Below are positions 39,350 through 48,428 of a DNA stretch of 64,000 bases, piece after piece (position 1 is the stretch's first letter; every line of letters starts with the position of its first letter). The position numbers and the translations under genes are program-made. Under the pieces are notes generated by a model that was given only the letters and a program-made list of their open reading frames with translations, ran no database searches and was not told the origin of the DNA. This stretch comes from Hemibagrus wyckioides (Eukaryota; Chordata; Actinopteri; Siluriformes; Bagridae): positions 12,184,657 through 12,248,656 of the forward strand of contig NC_080718.1 in NCBI RefSeq assembly GCF_019097595.1, read 5' to 3'.

Positions 39350-42300
39350 AACAGACACACACACGCCCCTAAATCTCGGTTAGGCTAGCCAAACAGTGAT
39401 GTGCGACCCTTGAGGTTTTTGCAGGATGAAATATGTTGTCAAGTTTGGCACAAGTAAAAAAAAATTGCACAGCATACTGGGGATAAGACACATTTTAGTC
39501 TGGGACACAATCCCAAAACCAGCTGAACATAAACTGTCCACTTTGATTGATATCTTCAATACTGAATCACAGTCACAGATTTGGGTCACAAAAGAAAGCC
39601 GTATTTTAGACGACATCATCCCCGAAGGTGCTGGAATTCTTTAGCACAAGACACTGTGTGGAGTATCCGTTAATGGATTGGCTCTTAACATGCCAAAATG
39701 TCTATCCATCTTACGAAAGAGGAAGAAGTGAAAATGATTTATTGACCCTGGCAAACATACAGACAAGGGTCACTATGGCCAGATCTTCTGATAGACAACT
39801 TTATCTCTGAGGGCTCTTCTTAAAGTTCATGATTCTCTGTGTTTCCAGATGAGAGCAAGGCTGCAGGAGATTAGTTCTGAGGTGCCTGATGTGTCTTTTG
39901 CACGATGGCTTTTGTCCAAAAAGTCGACCCAAATCAATAAACCATTCCCATATAAAATCTAATATAATTACATTTTTGGTAAAATATCATTTTATAATCC
40001 ACAGGGTTTCCTCAAAATGCAAAAAAAGGTGTGTAAACAATGGTTTATTATACATATTGCATTACCCAGAAACAGGAAACTCTATGTTTAAAGACTCACT
40101 TGTAAAGACTAACATCATCAACTTGTTCTTCATTTTCCAAGGTGTTCCTTATTGCTATGTTTACTGCAGCACCTCGTGTGCAGGAACAGATGGATCGTAA
40201 GGTTAAAAAAAAAAGCAACAGAAAAGTGTAAGGCTTAAGCTGAGAAAGAAAGGAAAAATTGGGGAAGGAGGAACTGTGAGGAGTGACAAGGGCACGCCAT
40301 ATAGTTTCCATATTCTGGGAAAATGAAAAATGAAGTAAAGCCTGGGGAAAAAAGTAGAGAAGAAAGAAAAAAACTGCAAGCTTCAATCATTATTAAAAGT
40401 CATTATTTTAGGTTGATTGACTGAGTAAGCCCTCAGTCCAGGTTTGCAGAGACTGCAGAGAAAAGAGTAAGGAGAGCTCATAGCAACACCCTTATAGATA
40501 GTATATGGGGAGCTGAGGAAAGACTAGAAGGAATCTTTGTAAGATCATTATGAATTATCAAACAATGTGATACTGAAGGTTATTGGAAGCAGCTGCTTGG
40601 AGAGTGCTGTGCACATCAGGTTCTTCTAAATGTAAACCATCTGTAGAGGCCATTCCAAACTCTCTGAACATCTTTATGGCTTTAATATGAGCTATAACAA
40701 GTTACTCTTCTCTCACCCACCCCCCTCCCCACAGCAAATTATGAATAGCTCAACAACACATAAAAAATTTTAAACTGCTTCATTCTCGAGTGATGGAAAA
40801 CCTATTTCGCTAAACAACAACAACACACCACATTAGTCAAATAAGAGTCATCAATCATCTATGCACAGCATTTGCTGGCAGCTTTTATTCACACTGGCAA
40901 AAGCTAAATACTTTTAATGTAAAAAAATTTTTTTTTTCCAAAACACCCACTTGAAGCACATTTTACATTTCAGTTCTATGCTAGAATACCTATTACAAAG
41001 AGCAGCTGTGTCTCAATGGTAAAACAATCTGCATTGGTTATCTCCCAGTAGTGGTCATGCAGAGCTAAAGATATCTCAAGACAATTAGGATAAGCTGTGG
41101 CTATTCAGCGATCCGACAGATCGACATGGGTGTTATGCATCTAAAGTTAACTGCAACCAAAAGGAATGTCAATTCATCTGGGCACAGATCCTATCGCTGC
41201 TTTCAGGCTCTCCTGATTAACTGGAATTTGATCCCATCGGGGAAATACCTGACATCTTAAAAAGGTTGAAATAACCCGTGTTTGGTCTGATAAGGCTAGA
41301 GATAAGCAAAGATACTCTGCACGAAACACAGAATTCTGTAAAAACAAGTCATTAAACTTATCATTCTGGCAGAGGGGTAAAACCCTGCATGCTGTCTATA
41401 AACAGATCATTAATATGAAACATCTTAACACTTACAGGAAGCCATTACACTACAATTTAACACGGATAGAGTTCATGTCATTCTATATATTATTAACATT
41501 TTGTGACCTTAGTATTACTAAGGTTCTCTCTGGGTGAAGAGCTGTTTTGAAATATGGGACAAACCGAACCCTTAAGTACCCTTAGTCATTTACATTTACA
41601 GCTTAACAAAGACCTACAATTTACGGTTACTTCAAACTTACTTTATCAAAATCGACAGCCAATAAGGAAGTACGATTTTTAAACAGTGCCCAAAAACCGG
41701 ACCTCAGTGTTATTCACATCTCTTAATCTCTTAATCACATTAAGTCACTGATAAACATGATACACTCAGGAGGAAGATATTTAAAGCCCACATGATCATA
41801 TAGGTTTTGCAATAAGATCTTCCTTACTGTATTTTCAATGATCTGAAGTACTTCACTTATTTACCATTTAATAATTCACTCAATAATATTCATATTCTGA
41901 ACAATATTTATATGTTTAGCATCCATTTTATTTTATTTGGAACACCCATATACATATATATTCACACAATTATCTACACACCCTGCATGTGGCAGCAGCA
42001 CAAAGCATAAAATTAAGCGGATACAGGTCAAGAGTGCCAGTAAATGTTCACATAAAACATTGGAATAAGAAGAAAATTGTGATTTAAGTGACTTTGATCG
42101 TGGCATGGTTGTTGGTACCAGATGGTCTAGTTTAAGTATTTCAGAATCTACTGATCTACTGGAATGTTCACAGGAGTTTACACAGATTGTCACCAACAAA
42201 AAAAAATAAAAAATACTGTGTGCAGCAGCACTGCAGGTGGAAACACCTGTTGAGAGAAAGGTCAGAGCATCAGAGAAGAATGACCAGACTGGTTTGAGCT

Positions 42301-43100
42301 GACAGCAAGGCAACTCACCAGTCTTTACTACCGTGGAGCTGAAAATTAGAAAAACGTTCCCTGCTCTGATGAATTTCAATTTCAATAGAATGGACACAAC
42401 CTGTCTTGCATCACAGAACACCATGTTAAAATGCAGAAATCATCTGAAAATACACCCCAGTCACCAGATTTGAATCCATTTGAGTAACTTTGAGATGTGA
42501 TTGAAGGTATATCATGTCACATCGACATTAAATTTACATTTCTGTATTTACATTTTCTCATTTACATTTGGCAGATGCCCTTATCCAGAGCAACTCATAT
42601 TTATTTCATTTATACAACCGAGCAATTGAGGGTTAAGGGCCTTGCTCAAGGGCCCAGTAGTGGCATCTTGGTGGTCCTGGGATTTGAACTGATAAACTTC
42701 CGATTAATAGTCCAACACCTTAACCACTGAACTACCACTTACCACTTCACTACATTACAGCACAGAGAAATTCTTTTCTTTATATAACCCAGCTTGTTAG
42801 AAAGGAGGCCAGAGCACAAAATCAGTCATGATATACCGCTTCTGGAGAAAAGAGGGTTAAGAGCCCAATCGGGGCAGCTTGGTGGAGCTAGGGCTTGACC
42901 CTCAAACCTTTTGATCAGTAACCAGAGCCTTAGCCATTAATCTACCACTGCCCTAGAACAAGAGATTCGCAGCATGAATGTGAAGCTGACAAAACTGTGA
43001 TGCAGTCACATCAACATGAACCAGAATCTCAAACAAAATCTTCCAATACCTTGTGGAATCCATGCCACACACACACACACATACACACACACATACACAC

Positions 43101-43143
<43 letters not shown>

Positions 43144-46100
43144 CTGTTGAGAAAAAACAACGTTGTTTTGAAATCACAAGTTGACCAGTAACCAAAATTA
43201 GCTCCGTTTTCCTAATAAAGTGGCTGGTGAGTGTAGAATTTTTTTGCACAACCACACAAATACTTCCAAATGCATTTTGTCTACTAGTCTACTGGCTGAC
43301 CTTCAGTTCCTGGTTAGACTGGAAACATCTGTTTATGAGGCACTCAGCATCTGCACCTATCAGTAATACTTAATGCTAATGTTATCCACAATACTAGCTT
43401 TCTGCTGTGCTGAAGAGTTTCTAATTTCGAAGAGCATTTACATTTACTATCTAAAACCAGCAAGTTTTATACATCAGTAGTGTACAGGTTGTATACTTAT
43501 TTGTATTATCATTACTCTAATGGAGTATATGCAGTATATGTCTAGCTAAAAAGAACTTTCTCCTCACCATACTGCTTTAAGGTTGTACTTTTCTGTCAGA
43601 GTGTTATTAAGCATGGGTGTTATTGGGCCTTAATATTGTGCTTATCCAATATTCACCCTGAAGGATGACTGGTTGGCCTTATTGCATAAAGTTATTTGTA
43701 AACTTTAATATTACACATTAAAAAAACACCACAGGACGAATAAAATCTCCCTCCGATGAAGTGTATTCATAGATGTGGTTAATAAAGCAAGACAGAACCT
43801 TATAATACTGAGGTCAAAGATTTGATTAGATAAACTGAATATTTTTCATGAACTTTACAGCATCACAGATATATAGTAACGACGACTCAGATACAAGAAA
43901 AGAAAATTGAAAGGTTTACTCATGCAGTGAATGTAGTTTTTACACATGTAACCCTGACCATTGTTCAATGTCACTAGAAAATCAGTCCCTGATAAGTAAG
44001 AATGTCCCTGGCATAAACGGACAAAACAGGACTTTTTGCAGGACAAAGTATTTTTAGAGCTTAAGCTATGACTTTAAATGACCGGTTACACCCTTCTCTC
44101 AGAGTTTTATACAATTTTTTTTTAACACATTAAAACCTCAGCACCTGCACTCCTGCCATGATGGATATGAACACTGGAAGAGAAAGAGGGTTGATTCTGG
44201 TGAGACGGTGGTGATTATTGTTGTTATCTCTAGGGAAAAGGGCACAGGCTCTATAATAACAGCCCTTCACACGAGCTCTCTGAAGGCCATAAAGAGTCCA
44301 TTGAGCACAATGCTCAGTGACATTCAGAGCTGAAGAAAAGCTGCCGTGCAACGCAGCCATCGTTAAGGTCATCGGCCTGAGCGGGCTTTACACCTGTAGC
44401 TGGAGGCTCGGTGCTTAACAAGTTAGGAGCAAGAAATTCGACGTGTTAAATGCGTGTGATCCGGGTTATATAAAGAACAAAGTGGAATTAGGGAGAAATT
44501 ACATCACTGCACTTACATCACTATTTTTAGTTATAGAGACAGACAATGAAGCTCTTTGAAAAGGAAAAGGTCTGACCGCAAGGCAAGACACAATCCACAT
44601 CCCTGTCATTTGATTAATTTAGCAAAAGGTAGACTAAAGGATGAATTATATATATTGTATAAAAGTAAGATAGCTATAAAATCTGAAATATTTGATCATC
44701 ATTTGCAAGGCATCATGTGATCACTTTTTCCTGTAGTGTCACAGACCATGGGGACTCCTTTTATAAATACTTTTGCTCAGCATTTACAATAGAAATCACC
44801 TTCACAACCAAATTCATTCTGTAGACCATGACATGAGGCTCAATGTTAAATCATAAGAGATACAACTAACAGTATATCTAATATATATACGAGTAATTCA
44901 TATCTGTCTCTAAAACGTTCCTGGAGTACAAACAGGTCTGAAAACACTTTAGTAACTTGTGCCAAAAATACATTTTCTGCCTAATAAAAATGAACACAGA
45001 GTATACACCGATCAGCCATAACATTATGACCACATGGCTGGTCTGCGGCTATGCAGACCCATACGGAACAAACTGTGATGCACTGTGTATTCTGACAGTT
45101 TTCTATCCAAACCAGCATTAACTTCTTCAGCAATTTGAGCAACAGTAGCTCGTCTGTTGGATTGGATTACATGGGTCAGCTTTCGCACCCCACATGCATC
45201 AATGAGCCTTGGCCACCCATGACCCTGTCGCCGGTTCACCACTGTTCCTTCCTTGGACCACTTTTGATAGATACTGACCACTACAGACCAGGAACACCCC
45301 ACAAGAGCTGCAGTTTTGGAGATACTCTGATACAGTTATCTAGCCATCACAATTTGGCCCTTGTCAAACTCGCTCAAATCCTTACGCTTGCCCATTTTTC
45401 CTTATTCTAACACATCGAAATTGAGGACAAAATGTTCACTTGCTGCCTAATATATCCCACCCACTAACAGGTGCCATGATGAGGAGATGAACAGTCTTAT
45501 TCACTTCAGCACTCGGTGGTCATAATGTTATACCTGATCGGTGTATATGGTGGTGTAAATTCATCTGTGTTTTTCCCATAAGCTCTTATTTTCCCATAAG
45601 CTCTTGTGGTTTTCTGAAAAGCAATTAAAAGACTTACATGTATAGCTATGGGAGTTTAAAAAGCTTGAATAATCACCATAAACAGGTTCTCACATACAAT
45701 AAGCCACTCTCTTTGCTTTTAACAATCATCACTGTAATTTCACACATGCCTTTGTTGCCACTAACTTTACTTGCATCTTTACTATGCAGTGATCATACTT
45801 ATGCTAAGAAACACTGTCACGTCCACTAACGTCATAGTTACCCACAATGCACCATGGTCGAACTGGACATACCTTCTCAGAAACCGTCTGGACTCCCACG
45901 CTCACAGTCATCGTCCTTTTAATTATATTCAGCTGAAGTCTTTGCCTCTGTTTATAAGCACCTTTTGTTTCCCTGTTATCTGTGACGTTACTAATAATGC
46001 ATTTATTTAGAACCTCTGAGTCTCTTTTCCTGACAAATACGCACTACAGTACACTTTGCATACTCTACATTTCACTTTAAACAATGTGCAATATGCCTTT

Positions 46101-47203
46101 AATGGCTTATGTGTAATATACATCTCAATATACATTTCACTGATCCAGACATTACACTTATCTGCAATATTGAACATATTTTTTAGTGTACTCTTTTTGT
46201 TTATTGATTCTTAATTCCTTTATTCTTTACTTTGTAATTTAAATTCCTTTCCGTGTTATATTTAAATGTCCTTTCTGAAAGTTGCCACACAAAATTTTGT
46301 TGTATTGTATACAAAGAACAGGATAGCATCTCTTCTTATCCTATCTCTTTAACTTATTCTCCATACAGAAAAATACAGCAGCATCCAGAAAACAATTTGC
46401 ATCTCTTAAATAGCACAAAGGAGAGACATGAGCATTCTCAATAACTGAAATGTCAAATAAGATCACATTTGCATGTACACATTACATAAAGCTATAAAGA
46501 TTATGCAGGTTATGTAACCGTGCTTCTGTGACAGAGTGGATTTTTCCTTTGGAACTAGTTAACTTTTCTCATTTACTTGTCAGATACTAATAATGTAGTG
46601 ATTCTGTCACCACAAGACCTTTCTTTTATTGTTATGGGTCAGACAGTGACAACGCTGTGGCCTGCACTGTATGCTGCTGGACTCCATCCATAATACGACA
46701 AACAGTACAATAGCTACATGTTTAATTGTTTGTTTTTTTTGAACAAGTTACTAAGGAAAAAAAAAATGGTATTCACCAATGTCATGTTCATTTGGTCCAA
46801 GCCTGAGATTTCCAATTTTTAGTATGTGCAATAGGCTTGTCAAGAAAAAATAAGATGTTTAATTCTTTAGAAACTAATACTTGAGTTTTTCATGTTAGCA
46901 TGTTATTTTGTGCCTATTTAATTTCTCTGTGTTATTGAAACAATTAATAACCAATTTTTGTCTTTTGGTTTGTCTTTTGTCTTTTTGGTTTGCTGAGCCA
47001 CATTGGTGTACCTACAGTTTAGAAATTGGACCATTTTGCATACCTGGGATAACAAGGATGAGTACTTGAGGTGATTTGCAGTTTTTAGCAGCTGTGTGAA
47101 GGTCTCTGTGTCCGTATTTAAGCAGCTCAGTGACTGCACCTCTGCAGTAGACATGCTCCACAGCTGCATCATCTTTCTGGCATTCAGACTTCAGGCTGCT
47201 CAT
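7888..47203 (-). CDS. ldah: Lipid droplet-associated hydrolase, six coding exons (whole coding span)
   Basis: Serine alpha/beta-hydrolase on the surface of lipid droplets. In mammals it has been linked to cholesterol-ester turnover and droplet size, although its enzymatic substrate is disputed. Coding exons, in order, are 47203-47044, 34311-34177, 29443-29274, 21868-21628, 12278-12196 and 8079-7888. All five junctions use GT-AG and keep frame (split Gly54, split Gly99, phase 0, split Ala236, phase 0), giving 326 residues against 325 in human. Visible family marks are the oxyanion-side motif IPGNPG (52-57), SHAGH (84-88), the nucleophile elbow GHSIG with Ser138, LLFPTIERM in the cap region, Asp272 in [10 protein letters not shown] and His301 in RHAF. 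The triad is complete. The start at 47203 gives an N terminus that aligns with known LDAH. The gene is convergent with gdf7. Introns are 4.1 to 12.7 kb and full of Tc1 remnants. No disabling change was seen. Confidence 0.95.
8152..8683. mobile_element. MITE-like element with 16-bp terminal inverted repeats
   Basis: Left end CTTATACCACAGCTTT (8152-8167) matches the reverse complement of the right end (8668-8683), so a 532-bp unit is bounded by inverted repeats and has no transposase. An internal segment (8370-8395, ...GAAGGAGGCTCCAGTGTC) recurs nearly unchanged at about 12540-12565, showing that it is dispersed. Superfamily is not certain because the target duplication is unclear. Confidence 0.6.
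10234..12058 (+). mobile_element. Decayed Tc1-like transposon, family with the GTGCATTCAGAAAGTATTCAG terminus
   Basis: Terminal inverted repeats begin CTGTGCATTCAGAAAGTATT at 10234 and end with the matching complement at 12058. Each end is flanked by TA (10232-10233 and 12059-12060), the Tc1/mariner target duplication. The interior reads on the + strand as transposase remnants (a WSVWPQ region, where the family has the first catalytic Asp; KYGGGS-like; a degraded SPDLNP region near 11710) with many frameshifts and stops. About 300 bp of the catalytic region is present twice in tandem (about 10900-11210 and 11215-11500). Dead copy, about 1.8 kb, in ldah intron 5. Confidence 0.88.
12196..12278 (-). 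CDS. ldah: ldah coding exon 5 (residues 236-263)
   Basis: 83 bp. Begins with CT, completing Ala236, then [18 protein letters not shown], the counterpart of the conserved ANAxYxGxQEM segment. The acceptor is a T-rich tract plus CACAG and the donor is GTACTT. Ends in phase 0. Confidence 0.94.
12490..12640. repeat. Partial second copy of the 8152-8683 repeat
   Basis: Shares the block CATTTTCGGAAGGAGTCTCC with 8370-8395, plus neighbouring words such as TGTTGATATGG/TGTTGATGTGG and ATGGGAAAGT in the same order and strand. It is shortened by internal deletion, and the outer inverted repeats were not found. Confidence 0.6.
13551..13602. repeat. (AAT)n microsatellite
   Basis: About 17 uninterrupted ATA/AAT units in ldah intron 4. 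Confidence 0.96.
14505..14558. repeat. (AAAT)n microsatellite
   Basis: About 13 uninterrupted AAAT units in ldah intron 4. Confidence 0.96.
17340..17792 (+). mobile_element. Truncated Tc1-like transposon, C-terminal transposase remnant
   Basis: Left end CAGTGCCCTCCACTAATATTG is a Tc1 terminus seen widely in fish genomes; the right end GGGTGGCAATAATTGTGCAC is its degraded partner, followed by TA. Between them the + strand carries a decayed transposase end: the [12 protein letters not shown] region at 17458-17480 (second catalytic Asp) and a degraded proline-rich motif near 17540. The N-terminal half is missing, so this is an internal deletion derivative. Confidence 0.75.
17858..17951. repeat. 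Palindrome with an AT microsatellite core
   Basis: Arms ATTTTTTCCAGGGC (17858-17871) and GCCCTGGAAAAAAT (17938-17951) are exact reverse complements. Pairing continues inward with one mismatch into a (TA)n core. AT tracts also flank it outside (17826-17855 and 17955-17990). Confidence 0.9.
19300..20557 (+). mobile_element. Decayed Tc1-like transposon, family with the CACTCACTGGCCACTTTA terminus
   Basis: Left terminus CACTCACTGGCCACTTTAAT at 19300; right end with GTGTTCCTAATAAAGTGG near 20530, the reverse complement of the left. The + strand interior keeps transposase DNA-binding-domain words ([24 protein letters not shown] at 19600-19670) but has stops and lacks the catalytic domain. A SINE lies within it at 20165-20356. 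A second copy of the same family is at 41922-43233. Confidence 0.82.
20165..20356 (+). mobile_element. tRNA-derived SINE
   Basis: Head resembles a tRNA: A-box-like TAGCTTATTGGTTAAAGTGG and B-box GTTCGAATCCC, then the conserved body GCTGGGCCCCTGAGCAAGGCC and a tail with CTCTGGATAAGGGCGCCTGCC, which is the L2/V-SINE-like 3' end found in many fishes. A-rich interruptions lie at 20281-20316. Nested in the Tc1 element at 19300-20557. Confidence 0.8.
20685..20724. repeat. (GA)n microsatellite
   Basis: About 20 GA units in ldah intron 4. Confidence 0.95.
21628..21868 (-). CDS. ldah: ldah coding exon 4, cap region (residues 156-235)
   Basis: 241 bp. Begins [20 protein letters not shown], the most strongly conserved stretch outside the triad, then a hydrophobic segment around [14 protein letters not shown] that corresponds to the region implicated in lipid droplet association in mammals. 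Ends with the first base of Ala236 before a GTGAGT donor. Confidence 0.96.
22652..22681. repeat. (GA)n microsatellite
   Basis: About 15 GA units. Confidence 0.93.
23807..23922. repeat. Compound (GA)n array with GGGG and ACA interruptions
   Basis: About 115 bp of GA, interrupted by AGGG, GGGGGGG and GACA steps. It is a long purine-only strand and therefore a candidate for triplex (H-DNA) formation. Confidence 0.95.
26975..28287 (+). mobile_element. Tc1-like transposon, family with the ACTATTGGAATGGCAAGGC terminus
   Basis: The left end contains AACTATTGGAATGGCAAGGC (26989-27008), and the right end contains its complement GCCTTGCCATTCCAATAGTT (28255-28275). The outer ends are flanked by TA. 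A transposase remnant lies on the + strand. Length of 1.3 kb is close to a full-size fish Tc1 element, but the copy is inactive. Confidence 0.87.
27298..27690 (+). pseudogene. Tc1 transposase remnant (N-terminal half readable)
   Basis: Readable residues begin [18 protein letters not shown], the paired-like helix-turn-helix start of this Tc1 family, and continue through [12 protein letters not shown] to about 130 residues. The family's region between the two DNA-binding subdomains is shortened. Beyond 27690 the frame is lost, though KHT-like and [13 protein letters not shown] words (27860-27890) mark the former catalytic domain. No active protein is expected. Confidence 0.85.
29274..29443 (-). 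CDS. ldah: ldah coding exon 3 with the catalytic serine (residues 99-155)
   Basis: 170 bp. Starts with GT, completing Gly99, and includes [14 protein letters not shown] and the nucleophile motif [11 protein letters not shown], in which Ser138 is the predicted catalytic nucleophile. Ends in phase 0 after RDPELK, before a GTAAAA donor. Confidence 0.96.
29444..34176 (-). other. ldah: ldah intron 2
   Basis: 4.7 kb. Apart from a dispersed repeat at 31375-31612, a (CA)n run near 30768-30787 and short simple repeats, no gene or RNA was recognised. Confidence 0.8.
31375..31612 (-). repeat. Dispersed repeat, copy 1 (GTATAGCGC / GGCAAGGAAAAACTCCCT family)
   Basis: On the - strand it reads ATTCAATGCAATTTTATTTG, TATAGCGCTTTTAAC, AACGTTGTTGC, then GGTGGCAAGGAAAAACTCCC and CTTGAGAGAAACC. 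The same words occur in the same order on the + strand at 52418-52660. It has no coding capacity. It resembles a repeat very common in catfish and other teleost genomes; class not determined. Confidence 0.8.
34177..34311 (-). CDS. ldah: ldah coding exon 2 (residues 54-99)
   Basis: 135 bp. Begins with GC, completing Gly54, then NPGVVGFY, and contains [12 protein letters not shown], the conserved SHAGH region. Ends in MIE plus the first base of Gly99 before the GTAAGA donor. Length and phase fit both neighbours. Confidence 0.95.
35784..35826. repeat. (TTTA)n microsatellite
   Basis: About 10 TTTA units. Confidence 0.95.
36060..37660 (+). mobile_element. Tc1-like transposon with long IR/DR-type terminal repeats
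   Basis: 1.6 kb between TA dinucleotides. Left end CAGTATCTCTCAAAAGTGAG and the matching right end GTGTACTCACTTTTGTGAGA show terminal inverted repeats of about 215 bp. Each repeat carries a second copy of the AAAAGTGAGTACACCCC motif at its inner edge (left outer 36071, left inner 36258; right inner 37447, right outer 37635), the IR/DR layout known from Sleeping Beauty-type fish elements. Identity between the two ends is high, but the transposase is broken. Confidence 0.92.
36434..37414 (+). pseudogene. Tc1 transposase pseudogene of the 36060-37660 element
   Basis: Starts [20 protein letters not shown] and reads through the helix-turn-helix domain ([17 protein letters not shown]) and the GRPR-like basic patch to about 36710, where a frame change occurs next to a run of seven G. 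The WSDETK motif with the first catalytic Asp survives in the bases near 36890 but in another frame. A TAG follows at about 37048. In the last segment (37067-37414) the second catalytic site reads QHNNPKHTS, with one codon lost and Asp to Asn, and SPDLNP lacks the following IE. Several lesions; not functional. Confidence 0.92.
37720..37832 (+). repeat. Retroposon 3'-end fragment
   Basis: Contains AAGAATTTCACTACATGTCG, then GTACTGCGTATGATTGTGTA and TGTGATCAATTAAATTTG, which is a typical 3' tail shared by fish LINEs and SINEs. No body is recognisable upstream, so the element is heavily 5'-truncated. Confidence 0.55.
39030..39073. repeat. (AT)n microsatellite followed by a T-tract
   Basis: About 21 AT units, then 13 T residues. 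No inverted flanking arms, in contrast to the three palindromic AT arrays. Confidence 0.94.
39293..39362. repeat. Compound CT / CA / GA microsatellite
   Basis: Consecutive (CT)n, (CA)n, (GA)n and (CA)n runs in about 70 bp. Confidence 0.93.
42540..42747 (-). mobile_element. tRNA-derived SINE (reverse orientation)
   Basis: On the + strand it shows GGCAGATGCCCTTATCCAGA, the reverse of the L2-like SINE tail, then GGCCTTGCTCAAGGGCCCAG and GGATTTGAACTGATAAACTT (reverse of the B-box region), and ends ACCTTAACCACTGAACTACC (reverse of the tRNA-like head). Sits inside the Tc1 copy at 41922-43233. Confidence 0.78.
42752..42957 (-). mobile_element. SINE of the same type as 51420-51653 (reverse orientation)
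   Basis: The + strand shows the reverse of the tail (AGAAATTCTTTTCTTTATAT), then CAGCTTGTTAGAAAGGAGGC, GGTTAAGAGCCCAATC and a tRNA-like head read backwards (CAGAGCCTTAGCCATTAATC). It lies directly beside the preceding SINE within the same Tc1 copy. Confidence 0.72.
43066..43143. repeat. (CA)n array with regular ATA interruptions
   Basis: About 75 bp of CA dinucleotides with CATA steps, inside the Tc1 copy at 41922-43233. Confidence 0.95.
45006..45543 (-). mobile_element. Tc1 deletion derivative A (TIR CACCGATCAGCCATAACATT)
   Basis: 538 bp between TA dinucleotides. The left end CACCGATCAGCCATAACATT and right end AATGTTATACCTGATCGGTG are inverted repeats of about 29 bp with two mismatches. 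The - strand carries only the N-terminal part of a Tc1 transposase; the catalytic domain is absent. Same family as 51107-51893, but with a different deletion breakpoint. Confidence 0.9.
45024..45395 (-). pseudogene. Tc1 transposase, DNA-binding domain only
   Basis: From an ATG at 45395 it reads [19 protein letters not shown], then a TAA, then continues in frame with [38 protein letters not shown] and [17 protein letters not shown] to [11 protein letters not shown], where it runs into the terminal repeat. This covers the bipartite paired-type helix-turn-helix region (about 115 residues); the whole DDE domain is missing. Confidence 0.88.
47044..47203 (-). CDS. ldah: ldah coding exon 1 (residues 1-53 plus one base of codon 54)
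   Basis: Codes for the N terminus [15 protein letters not shown] and ends in VLILVIPG, split after the first base of Gly54 by a GT donor (plus strand AC at 47042-47043). The exon continues 5' as untranslated sequence to an AG near 47238. The hydrophobic VLILVIP strand is the first core beta strand of the hydrolase fold. Confidence 0.92.
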
Positions 47204-47238
47204 TGCATTAGCTGGACCAGAACAGCCAGGCGGTCTGC
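47204..47238 (-). other. ldah: 5' untranslated part of the ldah first coding exon
   Basis: Upstream of the ATG on the - strand, a TG-rich tract ends in TAGGCAG. AG dinucleotides there could serve as acceptor, making the 5' edge 47238 or 47234. If so, at least one untranslated exon lies further upstream. Confidence 0.4.
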
Positions 47239-48069
47239 CTACACACACATACACACACACACACAGTGTTTAGGGATTATGTCTATAATCTTTTCATGTA
47301 CTAATGTTTGTAATGCTACATCCATGAACCCTACTGCATCAGCATATACATAATGTAAAAAAAAAAAAAAAAAAGCCAATTGTTGAGAAAAAAAGCCAAT
47401 CGATCTAATTGATTATTGATCTAATATTCTTATTGCTGTTTATTAGGGTGTGTTATTATAAGCATAAACTGTAAGAGAATAAACAGTGGAAGTACAGAGC
47501 TATTTGGGATTCAGGCTCGCCGTCTCCTCCAGTTTCACACTTGTGATGTTGTGTGAGGTACGGACATGAACATCGAATACACTCCTAAATGAATGAACAC
47601 GGCCTTTCTTGGTCCTGTAAGCTTTATATCTGACCACCCGCTAATGACCTAATTCTCAACCACAGTCTATTTGATATCATTTGATATAGAGCAACTGCCT
47701 AGGCTGGAAGTAGTTGATTGAGTCATGCCATATCATTTAGATTTGCCGGTCTGATCTAGTTCAACTCGTTCTTCATGGATGTCTGTAATAACACGTGGTG
47801 TCTACGATGACAAATGTGTCCGAAATGCTCAGTTTTTACACACTGAGTCACCGCTATTAAGACACACATTTCTGGAAAAGGATTTGAATGCAGGGATTTT
47901 GGGCTCATTTGGTACGGGGATTGTTTTCCTCTGCTGTTGGCTTCGCGATCAGATAACTTCTGCAACATATGCAGTGTATTATATGTCAAACATGAAGCAG
48001 TTTGGGATTCAGCTTTGGTTCAAAGACCTTGAGAAGCAACAATTGCAGAAATATTTCCGCTGGTGTTAC

Positions 48070-48073
48070 AATA

Positions 48074-48108
<35 letters not shown>

Positions 48109-48119
48109 AAATAAATAAA
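48070..48119. repeat. (AATC)n(AAAT)n microsatellite
   Basis: Tandem AATC units pass directly into AAAT units. Confidence 0.93.
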
Positions 48120-48428
48120 GCTTGTTATATAATGAGTCTTGCTAATTTTCTGTTATATAAATCTAGAGAGATGAATCTTCATATAATCATTATCCGGGAT
48201 AACCTTACCTGTGTGTGATTTATTCACTTATGTATTCTTGGTACACATATATTCTTGTATTATATTTAATATACAATAGAATTCTTTTGCTTTTCATTCT
48301 TATCTGTATTTTTAATACAGATAATATCCAGTGCATTTTATTACTCTGGTTTTATCATCTACAATTTGTAGAATAAACATAAACAATATATACATATATG
48401 TATATGTATGTATGTATGTATGTATATA

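Larger units (their letters stand above)
41922..43233 (+). mobile_element. Decayed Tc1-like transposon interrupted by two SINEs
   Basis: Same family as 19300-20557. Left end is degraded (TTTTATTTTATTTGGAACAC near 41925); right end CCTAATAAAGTGGCTGGTGA (43211-43230) followed by GTG and TA is clear. The + strand interior keeps words such as GTGACTTTGATCGTGGCATG, ATGACCAGACTGGTTTGAGC and CAGTCACCAGATTTGAATCC. The transposase text stops near 42500 at ...TTTGAGATGTGATTGA and resumes at about 42958 with GAGATTCGCAGCATGAATGT, with two - strand SINEs in the gap. A (CA)n array lies in the 3' part. Confidence 0.85.
34312..47043 (-). other. ldah: ldah intron 1 (first coding intron)
   Basis: 12.7 kb. 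Holds Tc1 elements at 36060-37660, 41922-43233 and 45006-45543, SINEs at 42540-42747 and 42752-42957, a retroposon tail at 37720-37832, and several microsatellites. 37833-41921 and 43234-45005 have only simple repeats and no recognised gene. 45544-47043 shows nothing recognisable. Confidence 0.8.

Noticed and set aside
41933..42424. 163-codon open frame on the - strand
   Set aside because: Antisense of a degraded Tc1 copy whose family text is on the + strand.
48070..48119. Regular short repeats considered as a CRISPR-like array
   Set aside because: Pure tetranucleotide tandem repeats without spacers, in a vertebrate genome. All tandem arrays here are microsatellites.
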